64,000 bases of DNA, from positions 6,386,001 to 6,450,000 of the forward strand of contig BJHW01000001.1 of the NCBI GenBank assembly GCA_005405945.1. Direction: 5' to 3'. The position numbers and the translations under genes were made by a program. Source of the stretch: Streptomyces violaceusniger (GTDB lineage Bacteria > Actinomycetota > Actinomycetes > Streptomycetales > Streptomycetaceae). Below, piece after piece: positions 25,015 to 33,902 of this stretch (position 1 is its first letter; the number at the start of each line of letters is the position of its first letter). The notes under the pieces are model-generated. The model was not told where the DNA came from, did no database searches, and saw nothing but the letters and a program-made list of their open reading frames with translations.

Positions 25015-25457
25015 CGGGTGCGGCGCCGTCTCGCGCGCTTCGTGCGATGGAGCAGCGGGGCAGGGGGCGGGGGCGTCGGGCCGACCGCCGACCGCCGGGC
25101 CGGTGAGGGTGACCGCCGGTGGCGGCATCCGTGTGCGGGGGGCGACGCCCGTCGCCGGACCGCCGGACTCCGCATCCACCATCAGCCGCGCCTGGACGGT
25201 CACCGTCGCACTCGACGCCGCAGGGGGTACCTCTCCCGAAAACCCTTGACAAGGTAGTTGCTTCAGATCAAGTGTTTTCGGAGAGGATACCCGGAGGGGC
25301 CGCCCCACCGGACCGCGCTCCGGATCGGCATTGACCCCCGCGCGCGATGGCCGTCACGGCACGGACCCCCACCGGCCCGGCGGCCCGCAACGTGCCCTAC
25401 GCCCCGGCCCCCGCCCGCCGCTGCTCAATCGCGCGAAGCGCGCGAGACGATGCCCGC
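25015..25457. repeat. Large imperfect palindrome centred on hairpin copy 2
   Basis: The reverse complement of about 25015-25200 resembles about 25330-25457. For example CGCTGCTC(C/A)ATCGC(A/G)CGAAGCGCGCGAGACG occurs in opposite orientations at both ends. At the centre, arms 25223-25249 and 25268-25292 form a hairpin (GAAAACCCTTGA / TCAAGTGTTTTCGG). The 574-bp gap 24905-25478 holds this structure and no credible gene. Confidence 0.7.
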
Positions 25458-25478
25458 GCTTTACCTTCCGGCCTGTGT

Positions 25479-25672
25479 TCAGAGGGTGTGGTCGAGGCGG
25501 CCAGTCTTTATGGCACGTATGAGGACCCGAGTGCGGCGGGCGTCGTACGGATCACCGCGTCGGGCTCGTCGCTCTCGCGTATGCGGACGCCGTCGGGGAC
25601 GACGCCGAGTTCCACGCAGTTTTGGTTTACGTCCGCGCTGTAGGAGGACTTGCGCCACTTGAGGTCAGGCAT
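25479..25672 (-). CDS. DUF397 protein (one frameshift)
   Basis: The frame from the ATG at 25672 gives MPDLKWRKSSYSADVNQNCV, then VRIRESDEPDAVIRTTPAALG, a typical DUF397 sequence, but stops at 25508. Shifting frame near 25533 at CTCGGGTCCTC gives LIRAIKTGRLDHTL and a stop at 25479, the normal family ending, and the span is one base short of a multiple of three. A missing G in a G run explains it. DUF397 proteins pair with WhiJ/Scr1-type XRE regulators, and the XRE gene lies 11 nt upstream on the same strand. Confidence 0.82.
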
Positions 25673-25683
25673 GACCACGCTTC

Positions 25684-26574
25684 CTAGTAATGGCCGTAGA
25701 GGATGTGTTGGATCAGGCCCAGCGAATCTCGCACGTCGTGGCGGACCGCAGAAGGGCTGGTGTCCACTGGTGGTAGGGCCACGCCACGAAGCCGGTCGAA
25801 GTGCCTTCGGTACTGGGCGACCGAGTCCGGGTCGTGGAGGAACATGGACTGGCTTGCGTGGTCCAACTGGATGGTTTCCAGAATTCCGCCGTGCGAAGCG
25901 ATCAGGTTGAACGGTGTCTTCACCATGGGAAGGCCGTCTGCTGTAAAGGGCAGGATCTGAATCGTCACGTGCGGCAGTTCGGCCAGTTCTACGAGCCGCA
26001 GCAACTGCTTGCGCGTCACGGCCGAGCTGCCGAACCGCATGTGCAGCGCAGCCTCGTGGATGACGGTATGGACCGTGGGCGGGTCTTCGGTGGTGAGGGC
26101 CGCCTGACGGAGCATCCGAAACTCCACCGCCCGGTCGATCTCGGAAGGGTTCGTCACCATGTCGCTCACCCGGAAGATGGCGCGGGTGTAATCCTCCGAC
26201 TGGAAGATCCCGGGGATGAACAGCGACTCGTAGGAGCGAAGGCCGACAGCGCGGGACTCAAGTTCCGCCAAGTCCAGGACTGCGGCGGGCATGGTGCCTT
26301 TGTAGCCGCTCCACCAGCCCTTGCCCTTGTCCTCCGCGAGACTGACCAACGCCTCGATGAAGGGCACACTTGTGCACCCATAACCCTCGCAAAGCCTACG
26401 CAGTCGGTCGCTCGGGATCGCCGTGCGACCGCCCTCGACGTGCGTCAGGTGCACACGACCCATATCGATGAGCGCGCCCGCCTCATGCAGCGTCAACCCG
26501 GCTTGCTCGCGCAACCTTCGCAGCTCTGCGCCAAGGCGGCGCTGTCTCTCGGTGGGGTTGGTTCGCAGTGCCAA
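25684..26574 (-). CDS. XRE/WhiJ-like regulator with DUF5753
   Basis: This 296-residue protein has an N-terminal helix-turn-helix (LGAELRRLREQAGLTLHEAG, about residues 14-33) and a DUF5753 C-terminal domain (LFIPGIFQSEDYTRAIF, ILPFTADGLPMVKTPFNLI). WhiJ-like proteins work with DUF397 partners and an AbaA-type ATPase, tuning development and antibiotic production in Streptomyces. The start is a TTG at 26574, supported by GGAGAG 6 nt upstream. The DUF397 gene follows directly and the ATPase gene is divergent. Confidence 0.88.
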   Translation of the reverse strand: MALRTNPTERQRRLGAELRRLREQAGLTLHEAGALIDMGRVHLTHVEGGRTAIPSDRLRRLCEGYGCTSVPFIEALVSLAEDKGKGWWSGYKGTMPAAVLDLAELESRAVGLRSYESLFIPGIFQSEDYTRAIFRVSDMVTNPSEIDRAVEFRMLRQAALTTEDPPTVHTVIHEAALHMRFGSSAVTRKQLLRLVELAELPHVTIQILPFTADGLPMVKTPFNLIASHGGILETIQLDHASQSMFLHDPDSVAQYRRHFDRLRGVALPPVDTSPSAVRHDVRDSLGLIQHILYGHY

Positions 26575-26649
26575 CGGGGTCTCTCCTCAGAGTGTGGGCC
26601 ACAGTCTGCCGTCAGGGGGTGGGCCGGTCCACTCATTCTCGCGATCAGG

Positions 26650-26678
26650 TTGAACTTGTCATCCTTCACCTCTACCGT
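26650..26678 (+). promoter_or_regulatory. Promoter of the ATPase gene
   Basis: TTGAAC (26650-26655) and TACCGT (26673-26678) are 17 bp apart. A palindrome covers the expected start site just downstream. Confidence 0.6.
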
Positions 26679-26684
26679 GTGTGT

Positions 26685-26699
26685 GGTGACGGTCACACA
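26685..26699. promoter_or_regulatory. Palindrome GTGAC-G-GTCAC between divergent XRE and ATPase genes
   Basis: TGTGTGGTGACGGTCACACA contains the perfect inverted repeat GTGAC/GTCAC, with TGTG/CACA extending it imperfectly. It lies just downstream of the ATPase promoter and could be an operator, for example for the WhiJ-like protein. Confidence 0.5.
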
Positions 26700-26755
26700 G
26701 TGGAGCTGTGTTGGGCCGCACGATGCCCGTTCACGAAGCGCCACGGAGGCGTCGC

Positions 26756-27190
26756 ATGGGAGCACACGCACACCCGGAACACCCGCACCGCTACACCCTC
26801 TCCGCCCCCGCCCTCCCCACCTCACCCCGCCTGTGCCGCGACTTCGTGCGCGGGATCTTCACGGCCTCAGGACTCTCCCAATTGGCCGAGGCGGCAGCCC
26901 TCTGCACATCGGAGTTAGTCACCAACGTCCACCGGCACGGCAAGGGCGACGTACGAATGGCCGCCACCGTCCAGCACGACCGGGTCCGGGTGACCGTCCA
27001 CGACGACAGCCCCGAACTCCCCTCGCCCCGCCGCGCCGCGACCGATGAGACCAACGGGCGCGGCCTCTTCCTGGTCACGGCCCTCTCCGACATCTGCGGC
27101 ATGACCACCGACGAACCCGCAGAAGGCACCGGCAAAGCGGTCTGGTTCGAGTTCAACGTCCCGCCCGCGCACACGAAAAGCACCGTATGA
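26756..27190 (+). CDS. HATPase_c anti-sigma-factor-like ATPase (AbaA/RsbW type)
   Basis: This 144-residue GHKL ATPase has N-box LCTSELVTNVHRHG, G1-like VTVHDDSPELP and G2-like GRGLFLVTALSD. These small proteins are typical partners of WhiJ/DUF397 genes in Streptomyces. The Leu in SELVT is encoded by TTA (26915-26917), so translation may need the bldA tRNA. The start at 26756 has GGAGG 6 nt upstream. The next small gene overlaps by ATGA. Confidence 0.85.
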   Translation: MGAHAHPEHPHRYTLSAPALPTSPRLCRDFVRGIFTASGLSQLAEAAALCTSELVTNVHRHGKGDVRMAATVQHDRVRVTVHDDSPELPSPRRAATDETNGRGLFLVTALSDICGMTTDEPAEGTGKAVWFEFNVPPAHTKSTV

Positions 27191-27411
27191 ACGCCACCCC
27201 CGCCGAGCGGGTCGCCGTGATCCTCCGCGACGAGTTCGCCGCCCACGGCGTACGGCTCCCCGACATACGAGCGGACCTCGGCGACCCCCACCAACCGCAA
27301 CTGGAGCTCGGCACCGTCCCCCTCGGCACCGGCTTCGCGCTGCTGCGCGTGCTCACCGACTATCAGCGCCTGCTGAAGGCCGAGCGGGCCCGGTCGGAAC
27401 GGAGAGGCTAG
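27187..27411 (+). CDS. 74-residue unknown protein coupled to the ATPase
   Basis: The ATG at 27187 overlaps the ATPase stop. The protein (MNATPAERVAVILRDEFAAH, later LGTGFALLRVLTDYQRLLK) is soluble and charged with a predicted C-terminal helix. Coupled translation suggests it works with the ATPase. No family was recognised. Confidence 0.65.
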   Translation: MNATPAERVAVILRDEFAAHGVRLPDIRADLGDPHQPQLELGTVPLGTGFALLRVLTDYQRLLKAERARSERRG

Positions 27412-27440
27412 AGGCGGCAGAGTCGATGGGGTCCGTGCGC

Positions 27441-27595
27441 TACACTTGATCTTGCCGTCGCCGCCCGGACTCCGGGTAGCCGGTTACGCGTTGGTGGTCC
27501 AAGGAAAGACGCCCCGCTTCCTGCGGGGAGATGCAGGTGCAAGGCCTGCCCGGCGCTCAAGGGGCGAGCCCACTCCGCATGCGGGGTGGGCTCGC
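27441..27595 (+). ncRNA. Candidate structured small RNA with its own promoter and terminator
   Basis: A -10 box TACACT (27441-27446) is followed by about 145 nt with successive hairpins: CCCGG-act-CCGGG, CCCCGC-ttcct-GCGGGG, GCAGG-tgcaagg-CCTGC, and a strong terminator with arms GCGAGCCCAC (27564-27573) and GTGGGCTCGC (27586-27595) whose loop pairs further. No ORF fits. It could be an orphan small RNA or the relic right end of an IS605/IS1341 element (TnpB guide-RNA scaffold). Neither identity is proven. Confidence 0.5.
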
Positions 27596-27655
27596 TGCCG
27601 TTCGGTCGCACCGGCGTTCGGCCCCACCAGGCCGGGACGCGGGCGTCCATGGCGG

Positions 27656-28351
27656 TCACTCGCGACGACTGGCGTGGTCCGCGGTGAGGCGTGCCTCGAA
27701 GCCGTCCAGGATGGACTGAAGGCCGAACGTGAAGGTGTTGTCGGGCGCCGCGGCGTACTCCGTGGCGGCGGTGGTGCCGAGGCGCTTGCGCAGGCGCGGG
27801 AATTGCCCGGCGGTCTCCTGGGCCTGTGTCATGGCGTCGGCCATCAGTTGCCCGGTATCTGCGCCGTCCTTGCTCAGCCGGCGGTTCAGCGAGACCTGCG
27901 CGGCGGGGCCAAGTGCGCTGCCGAGCACGAAGGTGAGCACGGTGGCGGCCGCCCGGTCCGCGTCGGCGGCGGTAAAGCCCGCTTTTTCATAGATGGAGAG
28001 GCTGAGGTCGTTGTGTCGGGCCTGGCCGGGCCCGTACAGGAAGTGGCTGCCGAAAGCCTGGACGAGCCAGGGGTGCCGGGTGAGCATCGCGTGCATGGCC
28101 GAGGCATGGGCGGTGGCGGCCGTGCGCCAGTCGGTGGCGTCGGGATCGGGCAGCTCGACCTCATGCCAGATCGCGTCGCTGGCGAGCCGGACGAGGTCGT
28201 CCTTGGTCTTGATGTGCCAGTAGACGGCCGTGGCGGCCGAGTCGAGCCGTTTCGCCAGGCTCCGCATGTTGAGGCCGTCCAGTCCCTCGTCGTCGAGCAG
28301 TTCGATGGCCGCGCCGATGATCCGGTCTGCGGTCAGTGTGTCTCGCGCCAT
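27656..28351 (-). CDS. TetR-family regulator
   Basis: This 231-residue protein has a TetR HTH (NMRSLAKRLDSAATAVYWHI, about residues 28-47) and a C-terminal domain of the TetR/ActII-type class (HPWLVQAFGSHFLYGPGQ). It is divergent from a serine hydrolase gene, with three TTG-N-ACT-like palindromic sites between them, and probably represses that gene. The ATG at 28351 is preferred over 28360. Confidence 0.85.
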   Translation of the reverse strand: MARDTLTADRIIGAAIELLDDEGLDGLNMRSLAKRLDSAATAVYWHIKTKDDLVRLASDAIWHEVELPDPDATDWRTAATAHASAMHAMLTRHPWLVQAFGSHFLYGPGQARHNDLSLSIYEKAGFTAADADRAAATVLTFVLGSALGPAAQVSLNRRLSKDGADTGQLMADAMTQAQETAGQFPRLRKRLGTTAATEYAAAPDNTFTFGLQSILDGFEARLTADHASRRE

Positions 28352-28365
28352 GGCCACCATCCTAC

Positions 28366-28438
28366 TTGTACTTAGTTCATGTCACCTATTGCACTTTGTT
28401 CAAGCGGTCGCCTACGCTCGATCTCGTACTTAGTTCAA
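28366..28438. promoter_or_regulatory. Three TetR-type operators and promoter for the serine hydrolase
   Basis: TTGTACTTAGTTCAT (28366-28380), TTGCACTTTGTTCAA (28389-28403) and TCGTACTTAGTTCAA (28424-28438) share a TTGNACTNNGTNCAA dyad. The middle one contains a possible -35 (TTGCAC) 18 bp before TACGCT (28413-28418), so repressor binding would cover the hydrolase promoter. Confidence 0.75.
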
Positions 28439-28456
28439 GTCTCTGGAAGGGGAGCC

Positions 28457-29833
28457 ATGTCGCAGGAGAAGCTGTCGGATTTCGTCACCGAGCAGGCTAC
28501 GGAGCTGGGCGTTCCCGGTGTCGCCGCCGGGGTGTTCCTGGACGGCCAGGAGATCTACGCCTCGCACGGCGTGACGAGCCTCAGCAACCCGCTGCCGGTC
28601 GACGAGAAGACGCTGTTCCCGCTGGCGTCGGTGTCCAAGACCTTCACGGCGACCGCGCTGATGCGCCTGGTGGCCGAGGGGAAGGTGGACCTGGACGCGC
28701 CGGTGCGGGCTTATGTCCCCGAGCTGAGGCTCGCCGACGAGGAGGCCGCGGCGCGGATCACCGTCCTGAACCTGCTCAACCACACCGCGGGCCTGGACTG
28801 GAACGTGATCGACGACGGTGAGGGCGACCGCTCCCTGGCCGGGTTCGTGGCGAAACTGCCCCAGCTGCCGCTGATCACACCGCCCGGGGCCCGCGCCTCG
28901 TACAGCCAGGCCGGGTACAACCTGGCCGGGCGGATCATCGAGAAGATCACGGGCCTGCCCTTCGAGCAGGCCATGGCCTCACTCGTCCTGGAGCCGGTGG
29001 GTCTTGCGGACACCGTGTACGGCCTGTCCGAGGTGATGGTCCGCCCGTTCGCCGTGGGCTACAACCGCGGTGACGACGGCGAACTGCGAGCCGCCCGGCC
29101 CTGGGGAGCGTTCAAGGAGGGCGCGCGCGGCGACAACCCCGGCGGCGGCCTCGCCTCCTCGGTGAGCGATCTGCTGCGCTGGGCGCGGTTCCAACTCGGC
29201 GACGGCGAGGGCGTGTTGCCCGCATCGGCGCTGCGCCGGATGCGGGAGCGGACGATCGAGCTGCGCGCCAGCACGCTCGGCGACGGCTTCGGCATCTGCT
29301 GGTTCCTGCACGACCTGGACGGCCTCCAGGGGATCGGTCACGGCGGCTCGGGCAACGGCCAGTTCGCCGAACTGCTCATCGTGCCCGAGCGCGACTTCGC
29401 GGTTGTCTCCCTGGCCAACGCCGGTCCGGACGGGTACCCCTTCAACCAGTCCGTCGTACGGTGGGCGCTCGAGCACTTCCTCGGCATCGTCGAGAAGCCG
29501 GCGGAGCCTGTTCCGTACGACCAGAGCCAGGCCCAACAGGTCGTCGGCCGCTACGAGATCGACGCCATGAACCTCCACATCGCCACCGAGGGCACCCGTC
29601 TCACCCTGGCGGTCGGGATCAAGCCGGAGATCCGCGAGGCATCGGACGAGGAAATGCCCCCGGACTACCCGGCCGCGGCCATCGGCTTCCTTCCCGGCGA
29701 CGGTGACGAGTACATCGTCACCGAAGGCGGCCTCAGAGGGCAGCGCGGCTACTTCTCCCGTGACGTCAACGGCGTGGTCACCGGCGTTGACCTCGCAGGC
29801 CGGCTCTTCAGCCGAGTCTCGGACCCATCCTGA
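28457..29833 (+). CDS. Serine hydrolase, class C beta-lactamase-like
   Basis: This 458-residue enzyme has the penicillin-binding/esterase fold. The nucleophile motif is SVSK (about residue 58), the second motif is the Tyr in YSQAGYN and the third is GHGGSG. There is no signal peptide, so it is probably cytoplasmic, like esterases or DD-peptidase-related hydrolases rather than a secreted beta-lactamase. A C-terminal lipocalin-like part (about 350-458) follows the catalytic domain. GGAAGGGGAG precedes the ATG at 28457. The divergent TetR gene probably controls it. Confidence 0.88.
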   Translation: MSQEKLSDFVTEQATELGVPGVAAGVFLDGQEIYASHGVTSLSNPLPVDEKTLFPLASVSKTFTATALMRLVAEGKVDLDAPVRAYVPELRLADEEAAARITVLNLLNHTAGLDWNVIDDGEGDRSLAGFVAKLPQLPLITPPGARASYSQAGYNLAGRIIEKITGLPFEQAMASLVLEPVGLADTVYGLSEVMVRPFAVGYNRGDDGELRAARPWGAFKEGARGDNPGGGLASSVSDLLRWARFQLGDGEGVLPASALRRMRERTIELRASTLGDGFGICWFLHDLDGLQGIGHGGSGNGQFAELLIVPERDFAVVSLANAGPDGYPFNQSVVRWALEHFLGIVEKPAEPVPYDQSQAQQVVGRYEIDAMNLHIATEGTRLTLAVGIKPEIREASDEEMPPDYPAAAIGFLPGDGDEYIVTEGGLRGQRGYFSRDVNGVVTGVDLAGRLFSRVSDPS

Positions 29834-29850
29834 TCACATCCCGTCCTTCG

Positions 29851-32800
29851 TCAGTGCGACAGGGGCAGGGCCGTCACGGTGACGCCGGGAAGCGCGCGCG
29901 GGTCCGTGACCTCCGCGTTGGAGATCGTGACGGTCTCCAGGTCGGGGAGTGCGGCGAGCGGGGACAGGTCGAGGGGGCGGTCGGCGCCATGGAGGAACGC
30001 GACGTTCAGATGACGAAGCCGGGGGAACACCATGGCCAGCCAGGTGGCGTCCAGGCTTTCGGCCCGGACGCTCAGATCCAGCCAGGTGATGCCGGGTGGG
30101 AAGTGGCGGGGGTGGGTACCCGCCTGGTCGATGAAGATCTTCAGCCGCTCCAGAGCCGTCAGCTCGCCCAGGCCCTTGGGGAAGATGGTCCTGCCCGCCG
30201 GGCCCGGAGGTTCGTAGACCAGGGTGTGGAGGGGGAGTTCGGCCAGGCGGGAGAGGTCGCGGGCCGCGAAGCAGCCGGTCAGATAGAGCGTTCCGAGGTC
30301 CGACAGGTGGCCGAGCGCGGTGCCGAGGTCGCTGACCACGTCGTTCCTGTTCAGCCGCAGCCGGGTCACCTCCTCCCCATCCAGGCTGTCCCTGATCTCG
30401 TCTTCCGTGAAATCCCCGCGCAGGATCAGCCACGGACGCGGCCCCGTGTCCAGGAGCAGCCGCAGTTGCTCCATGGACTCGGCCACGAAGTACAGGTCGT
30501 TCCGGTCCAGGCGGAGGATCACCTCGTGGAAGTACCGCTCGGTGTCGAACCGCCCCCAGCTCGACGCCAGTTGCGCACGCACCCCGACCGCGGGGTGGTC
30601 GGCGAACCTCGCCAGATACGGGATCGCCGCGTCCACCGCTATGCGTGAGGCCGTCACCACGCAGCACTCCGCCACCTCGTCCGTCAGCCCCTCCGGCCCC
30701 GGAAGGAGCTCCAGCACCAGGGGGCCCACCGTGGCCAGCTCCCGGGCTCGCGGACGGTCACGGGCGGGACGAACTCCAGCGCGTTCCACGTGACCTCGTC
30801 CCGTATGGCCGGGTCGAGGTCGGGCGCGTGTTCCAGGCAGGCCATGGCCAGCAGGAAGAGACGGAGCGCCGACTCGGCGCTGTTCTCGTGGCGCGCCACT
30901 TCCAGCAGTTTGCCCAGCAGCTCCGCCCGCTCGCGCGGCCGCGCGTGGGCCACCGCCATGCGGATGACGTCCTCCCACTGCGCGTCATGCGCGTTGCGGA
31001 TCAGCAGCCCCACGTCCCACGCCTCCACCGCCGCCTTCGCGCCCAGGTAGTCCTGGAAGGTGCGGTGGACGAAGTCCACCGTGCTCACCGACGGCTCGCG
31101 CAACAGCCCGCTGCGCAGCAGCAGATGGCGCAGGATGGCGGGCGCGTCCCCCAGGGCGCGGGCGGCGGGGACGGAGGGAAGGGCCTCCTCGATGAGGTGT
31201 TCCGCGCGGTCGCGGTCCAGCTCGGCCTCGCCGTTGCGGATCAGGTAGTAGGCGAGCCGCTGGAGGAGCTGGATCTGCGGCTCCTCGTCCAGCTGGACGT
31301 CGCCCGGCGCGTAGACGTGGCGCTCGGTGTCGCGCCGCGTCAGCAGCATCGACAGCGCCGCGTCGTACAGCGCCTTGCGGCCCGGCGGCAGATAGCCGCG
31401 CCGGGCGCGGTGCAGGGCGCAGATCAGCCCGCACATCAGGGGGTTGGTGGCGAGCCGGCTGAGGTCCTGCTTGGTGCGGACGGCGGTGTGCAGGGCCGAC
31501 TGGTACGCGTTCAGCGCCGTCCGCTCCTCCTCCGTACGGCAGGTCTGGCGCGCCGCCTCGTGCCAGCGGTCGATGAACGCCGCCATGTCCTCGCGGCTCA
31601 TCGGGGAGAGCGTGAACTCGGCGAAGTCCTGTGCCCCAGCCAGTCGTCGGCCACGGCCGAGGGGCGGGAGGTGACCAGCCACAGATTGTCCGGGTAGGCG
31701 ATGAGGAGGTCGGCGAGCCAGGCGCGGGTGCGCTCGCGGTCGCGCTCGGGGATCTCGTCGATGCCGTCGATCAGCAGCAGCCCGCGCCCGGCGGTCAGGA
31801 CGCGGTCGGCCCAGCCGGGCGGCTGGGCGCCGTCCAGGGGGTTGTGGACGGAGGCCAGGAACGAGGCAGGGGAGGGCAGGGATTCCTGGCGGGCGATCGT
31901 GCGCAGGGGGAGGACGAAGGGGATGCGGCCGATCAGCTGCTCCAGGCCGCGCAGCGATTCCTGCCGCGCGGTGCAGACGGCGAGCCACTGGACGAGCGTG
32001 GTCTTGCCGGAGCCCGCGATTCCGCGCAGCAGCACGCGCTGGTGGCCGGAGAGCGCCCGGTCGGCGGGAACGACGGCGGGAAGGGGAGCGGGAAGGGGAG
32101 CGGGGAGGGCGGTATGCGTGACGGCGGGTGCGTCGCCGAACGGGTCGCCCGGCGGGCGCTCCTCCTCGGAGGAGACCGCCTCCAGGCTGAGATACGCCGC
32201 GTCCAGCGGCCACGTGGCCTCCGCGTGGCTGAGGTCGATCCCGACGATCGTCAGCGTGGAGTGCTTGCCGATCATGTACTCCGCGTACCGCCGCTCGAAC
32301 CCCGCGTCCTGCGCGGATTGCGACGGGATGCGCTCGATCAGGATGTCGATCTTGGTGATGAGGTCGCTGAGCTGGCCGCTCTGCTCGACGAGGGAGCGGG
32401 CGACGAAGGTCGAGCGCTGGGTGAAGAAGTGCAGGATGTGCAGGCAAGCGGTGTCCAGCAGCCGTTCGTGGAGCGCCGCGCCGCCCTGGCTGAGGTGGAG
32501 GGTGTCCCGTCCCCGCGTGCGGGTGGCGTGGGTCAGCTCATGGGCCAGCCCTCGGTGGCCGAGCTGCACCGCCTGGACGTCGTTCATGTCGAGGTCGCCG
32601 AGCGCGTACAGCGTGGTGGCCAGCTTCTCGGCGACGAGCTCGTCCTCGTCGGCGGGGCAGGGCCGCTCGCCGGGTCCCGCGTGCCGGGTGGCCTGTGCGA
32701 CGAGTTCGGCGGCGAGTTTGGTGAGGTCCTTCTCGGTCAGGGTGCGCTTCTCGCCCCGGAACGAGATGAGGGAGGAAATGCGGACCGGCTGGTTCACCAG

Positions 32801-32893
32801 CCCGGCGCCCGGCCCCTCCTTGACGAACAGCTTCTTGATGAGCGGTGTGACGACGCTCGACGCGAGGCGAGCGCCGATGGTTGCGGGATCCAC
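29851..32893 (-). CDS. NACHT-domain STAND NTPase with repeat C-terminus (two frameshifts)
   Basis: Three reading frames join into one protein of about 1014 residues. An N-terminal helical domain (1 to about 180) precedes a NACHT domain with Walker A GIAGSGKTTL (about 290) and Walker B LLLIDGIDEIPERDR (about 370), then a helical region with DFVHRTFQDYLGAKAA, then leucine-rich-like repeats (LSDLGTLYLTGC, LTALERLKIF). The breaks near 31630 and 30750 each look like one missing base, and the 3043-nt span is two short of a multiple of three. The GTG at 32893 is the likely start. Bacterial NACHT proteins often act in antiphage defence, with the C-terminus as sensor; this role is inferred. Confidence 0.82.
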
Positions 32894-33203
32894 GTCCCAT
32901 TCCCCCCGGTAGTTGTGTGCCCCCCGGCCGCGGAGGGCCGCCGACAGCGTACAGCGGGGTAAGGCCCTTGGTCCCGAACCGGACATCCGAAAGTCCCTGC
33001 GAAGGTGACATCTCACACAGGCCGTCCGGGATCTACTACGGAAAATAGGGGATCTCGCAGGTCAGAGGTGTGATGGGAGTTTCTGGGAATTCCGCACGGG
33101 ATACGGCTCCCCATAAGGAATTCGCTACGTACCCACTTAGTAGAAGAACACCTTGGCCTATTAACGAGAACGGGATAACAAGGGGCGTCCCTAAGACGCT
33201 TCT

Positions 33204-33208
33204 GGAGG
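33204..33208 (+). promoter_or_regulatory. Ribosome binding site of the M23 peptidase gene
   Basis: GGAGG lies 8 nt before the ATG at 33217, after a small hairpin GCGTC-cctaa-GACGC (33185-33199). The 323-bp gap 32894-33216 is less GC-rich than its surroundings and otherwise shows no gene and no recognised riboswitch. Confidence 0.6.
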
Positions 33209-33216
33209 TACTTCCC

Positions 33217-33857
33217 ATGGCCCCGCGCGCCACAAACCGCCGATTCTCGCTTACGTCCGTGTCCAGGGGGCGCGCCGCCGTGGTCGCCGTGGGTCTGGGG
33301 GCCTCCCTCGCGCTCGGCGCCGGGACGGCGTTCGCCGTGGGGACGGGCACGGCCGCCTCCGCCCCGTCCGTCAGCCAGGCCGCCGCGAAGGCGCCCGCCC
33401 CGAAGGCCCCCGCCCCTAAGGCCCCGCGAAGGCGGCGAACGCCTGGGAGGCCCCGGTCGACAAGTACGCGATAGGCGCCGCCTTCGGCCTGGCGGGCAAC
33501 CTCTGGTCGCACAACCACAGCGGTCAGGACTTCGTCGTGCCGACCGGCACCCCGGTGCACGCGGCGCACGGCGGCGTGGTCGTCAAGGCGGGCCCGAACG
33601 GTGGTGGTGACGGCCCCGCGTACGGCAACGCGATCGTGATCAAGCACGACAACGCGACGTACTCGCAGTACGCCCACCTCTCCCGGATCGACGTCCGGAT
33701 CGGGCAGTCCGTGAGCACCGGCCAGCAGATCGGCCTCTCCGGCAGCACCGGCAACTCGACCGGCCCCCACCTGCACTTCGAGATCCGTACGACGCCGAAC
33801 TACGGCTCCGCCGTCGAGCCGCTCAAGTTCCTCCGCGACCACGGCGTCAAGGTCTGA
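33217..33857 (+). CDS. Secreted M23 metallopeptidase (one frameshift)
   Basis: A signal peptide (residues about 1-42, hydrophobic core VVAVGLGASLALGAGTAFA) and an Ala/Pro/Lys linker (APKAPAPKAP) precede an M23 domain with zinc ligands in HNHSGQDF and HLHFE and the structural GxTGNSTGPH. The linker frame must shift near 33422, in AAGGCCCCGCG, to reach KAANAWEAPVDKYAIG, and the span is one base short of a multiple of three, so a missing C is likely. M23 enzymes cleave peptidoglycan cross-bridges. It ends 45 bp from the convergent TetR gene. Confidence 0.85.
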
Positions 33858-33902
33858 CGCTCACATCCGACGCTCTGACGCTCATACCTGACGCGCCGTG
33901 CG

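Noticed and set aside
25331..25662. Plus-strand ORFs over the palindrome and DUF397 gene
   Set aside because: Low-complexity frames without ribosome binding sites; the minus-strand DUF397 match is clear.
33036..33216. c-di-AMP (ydaO) riboswitch before the M23 peptidase, as for some Streptomyces wall hydrolases
   Set aside because: The leader is short and I could not find the conserved ydaO core.
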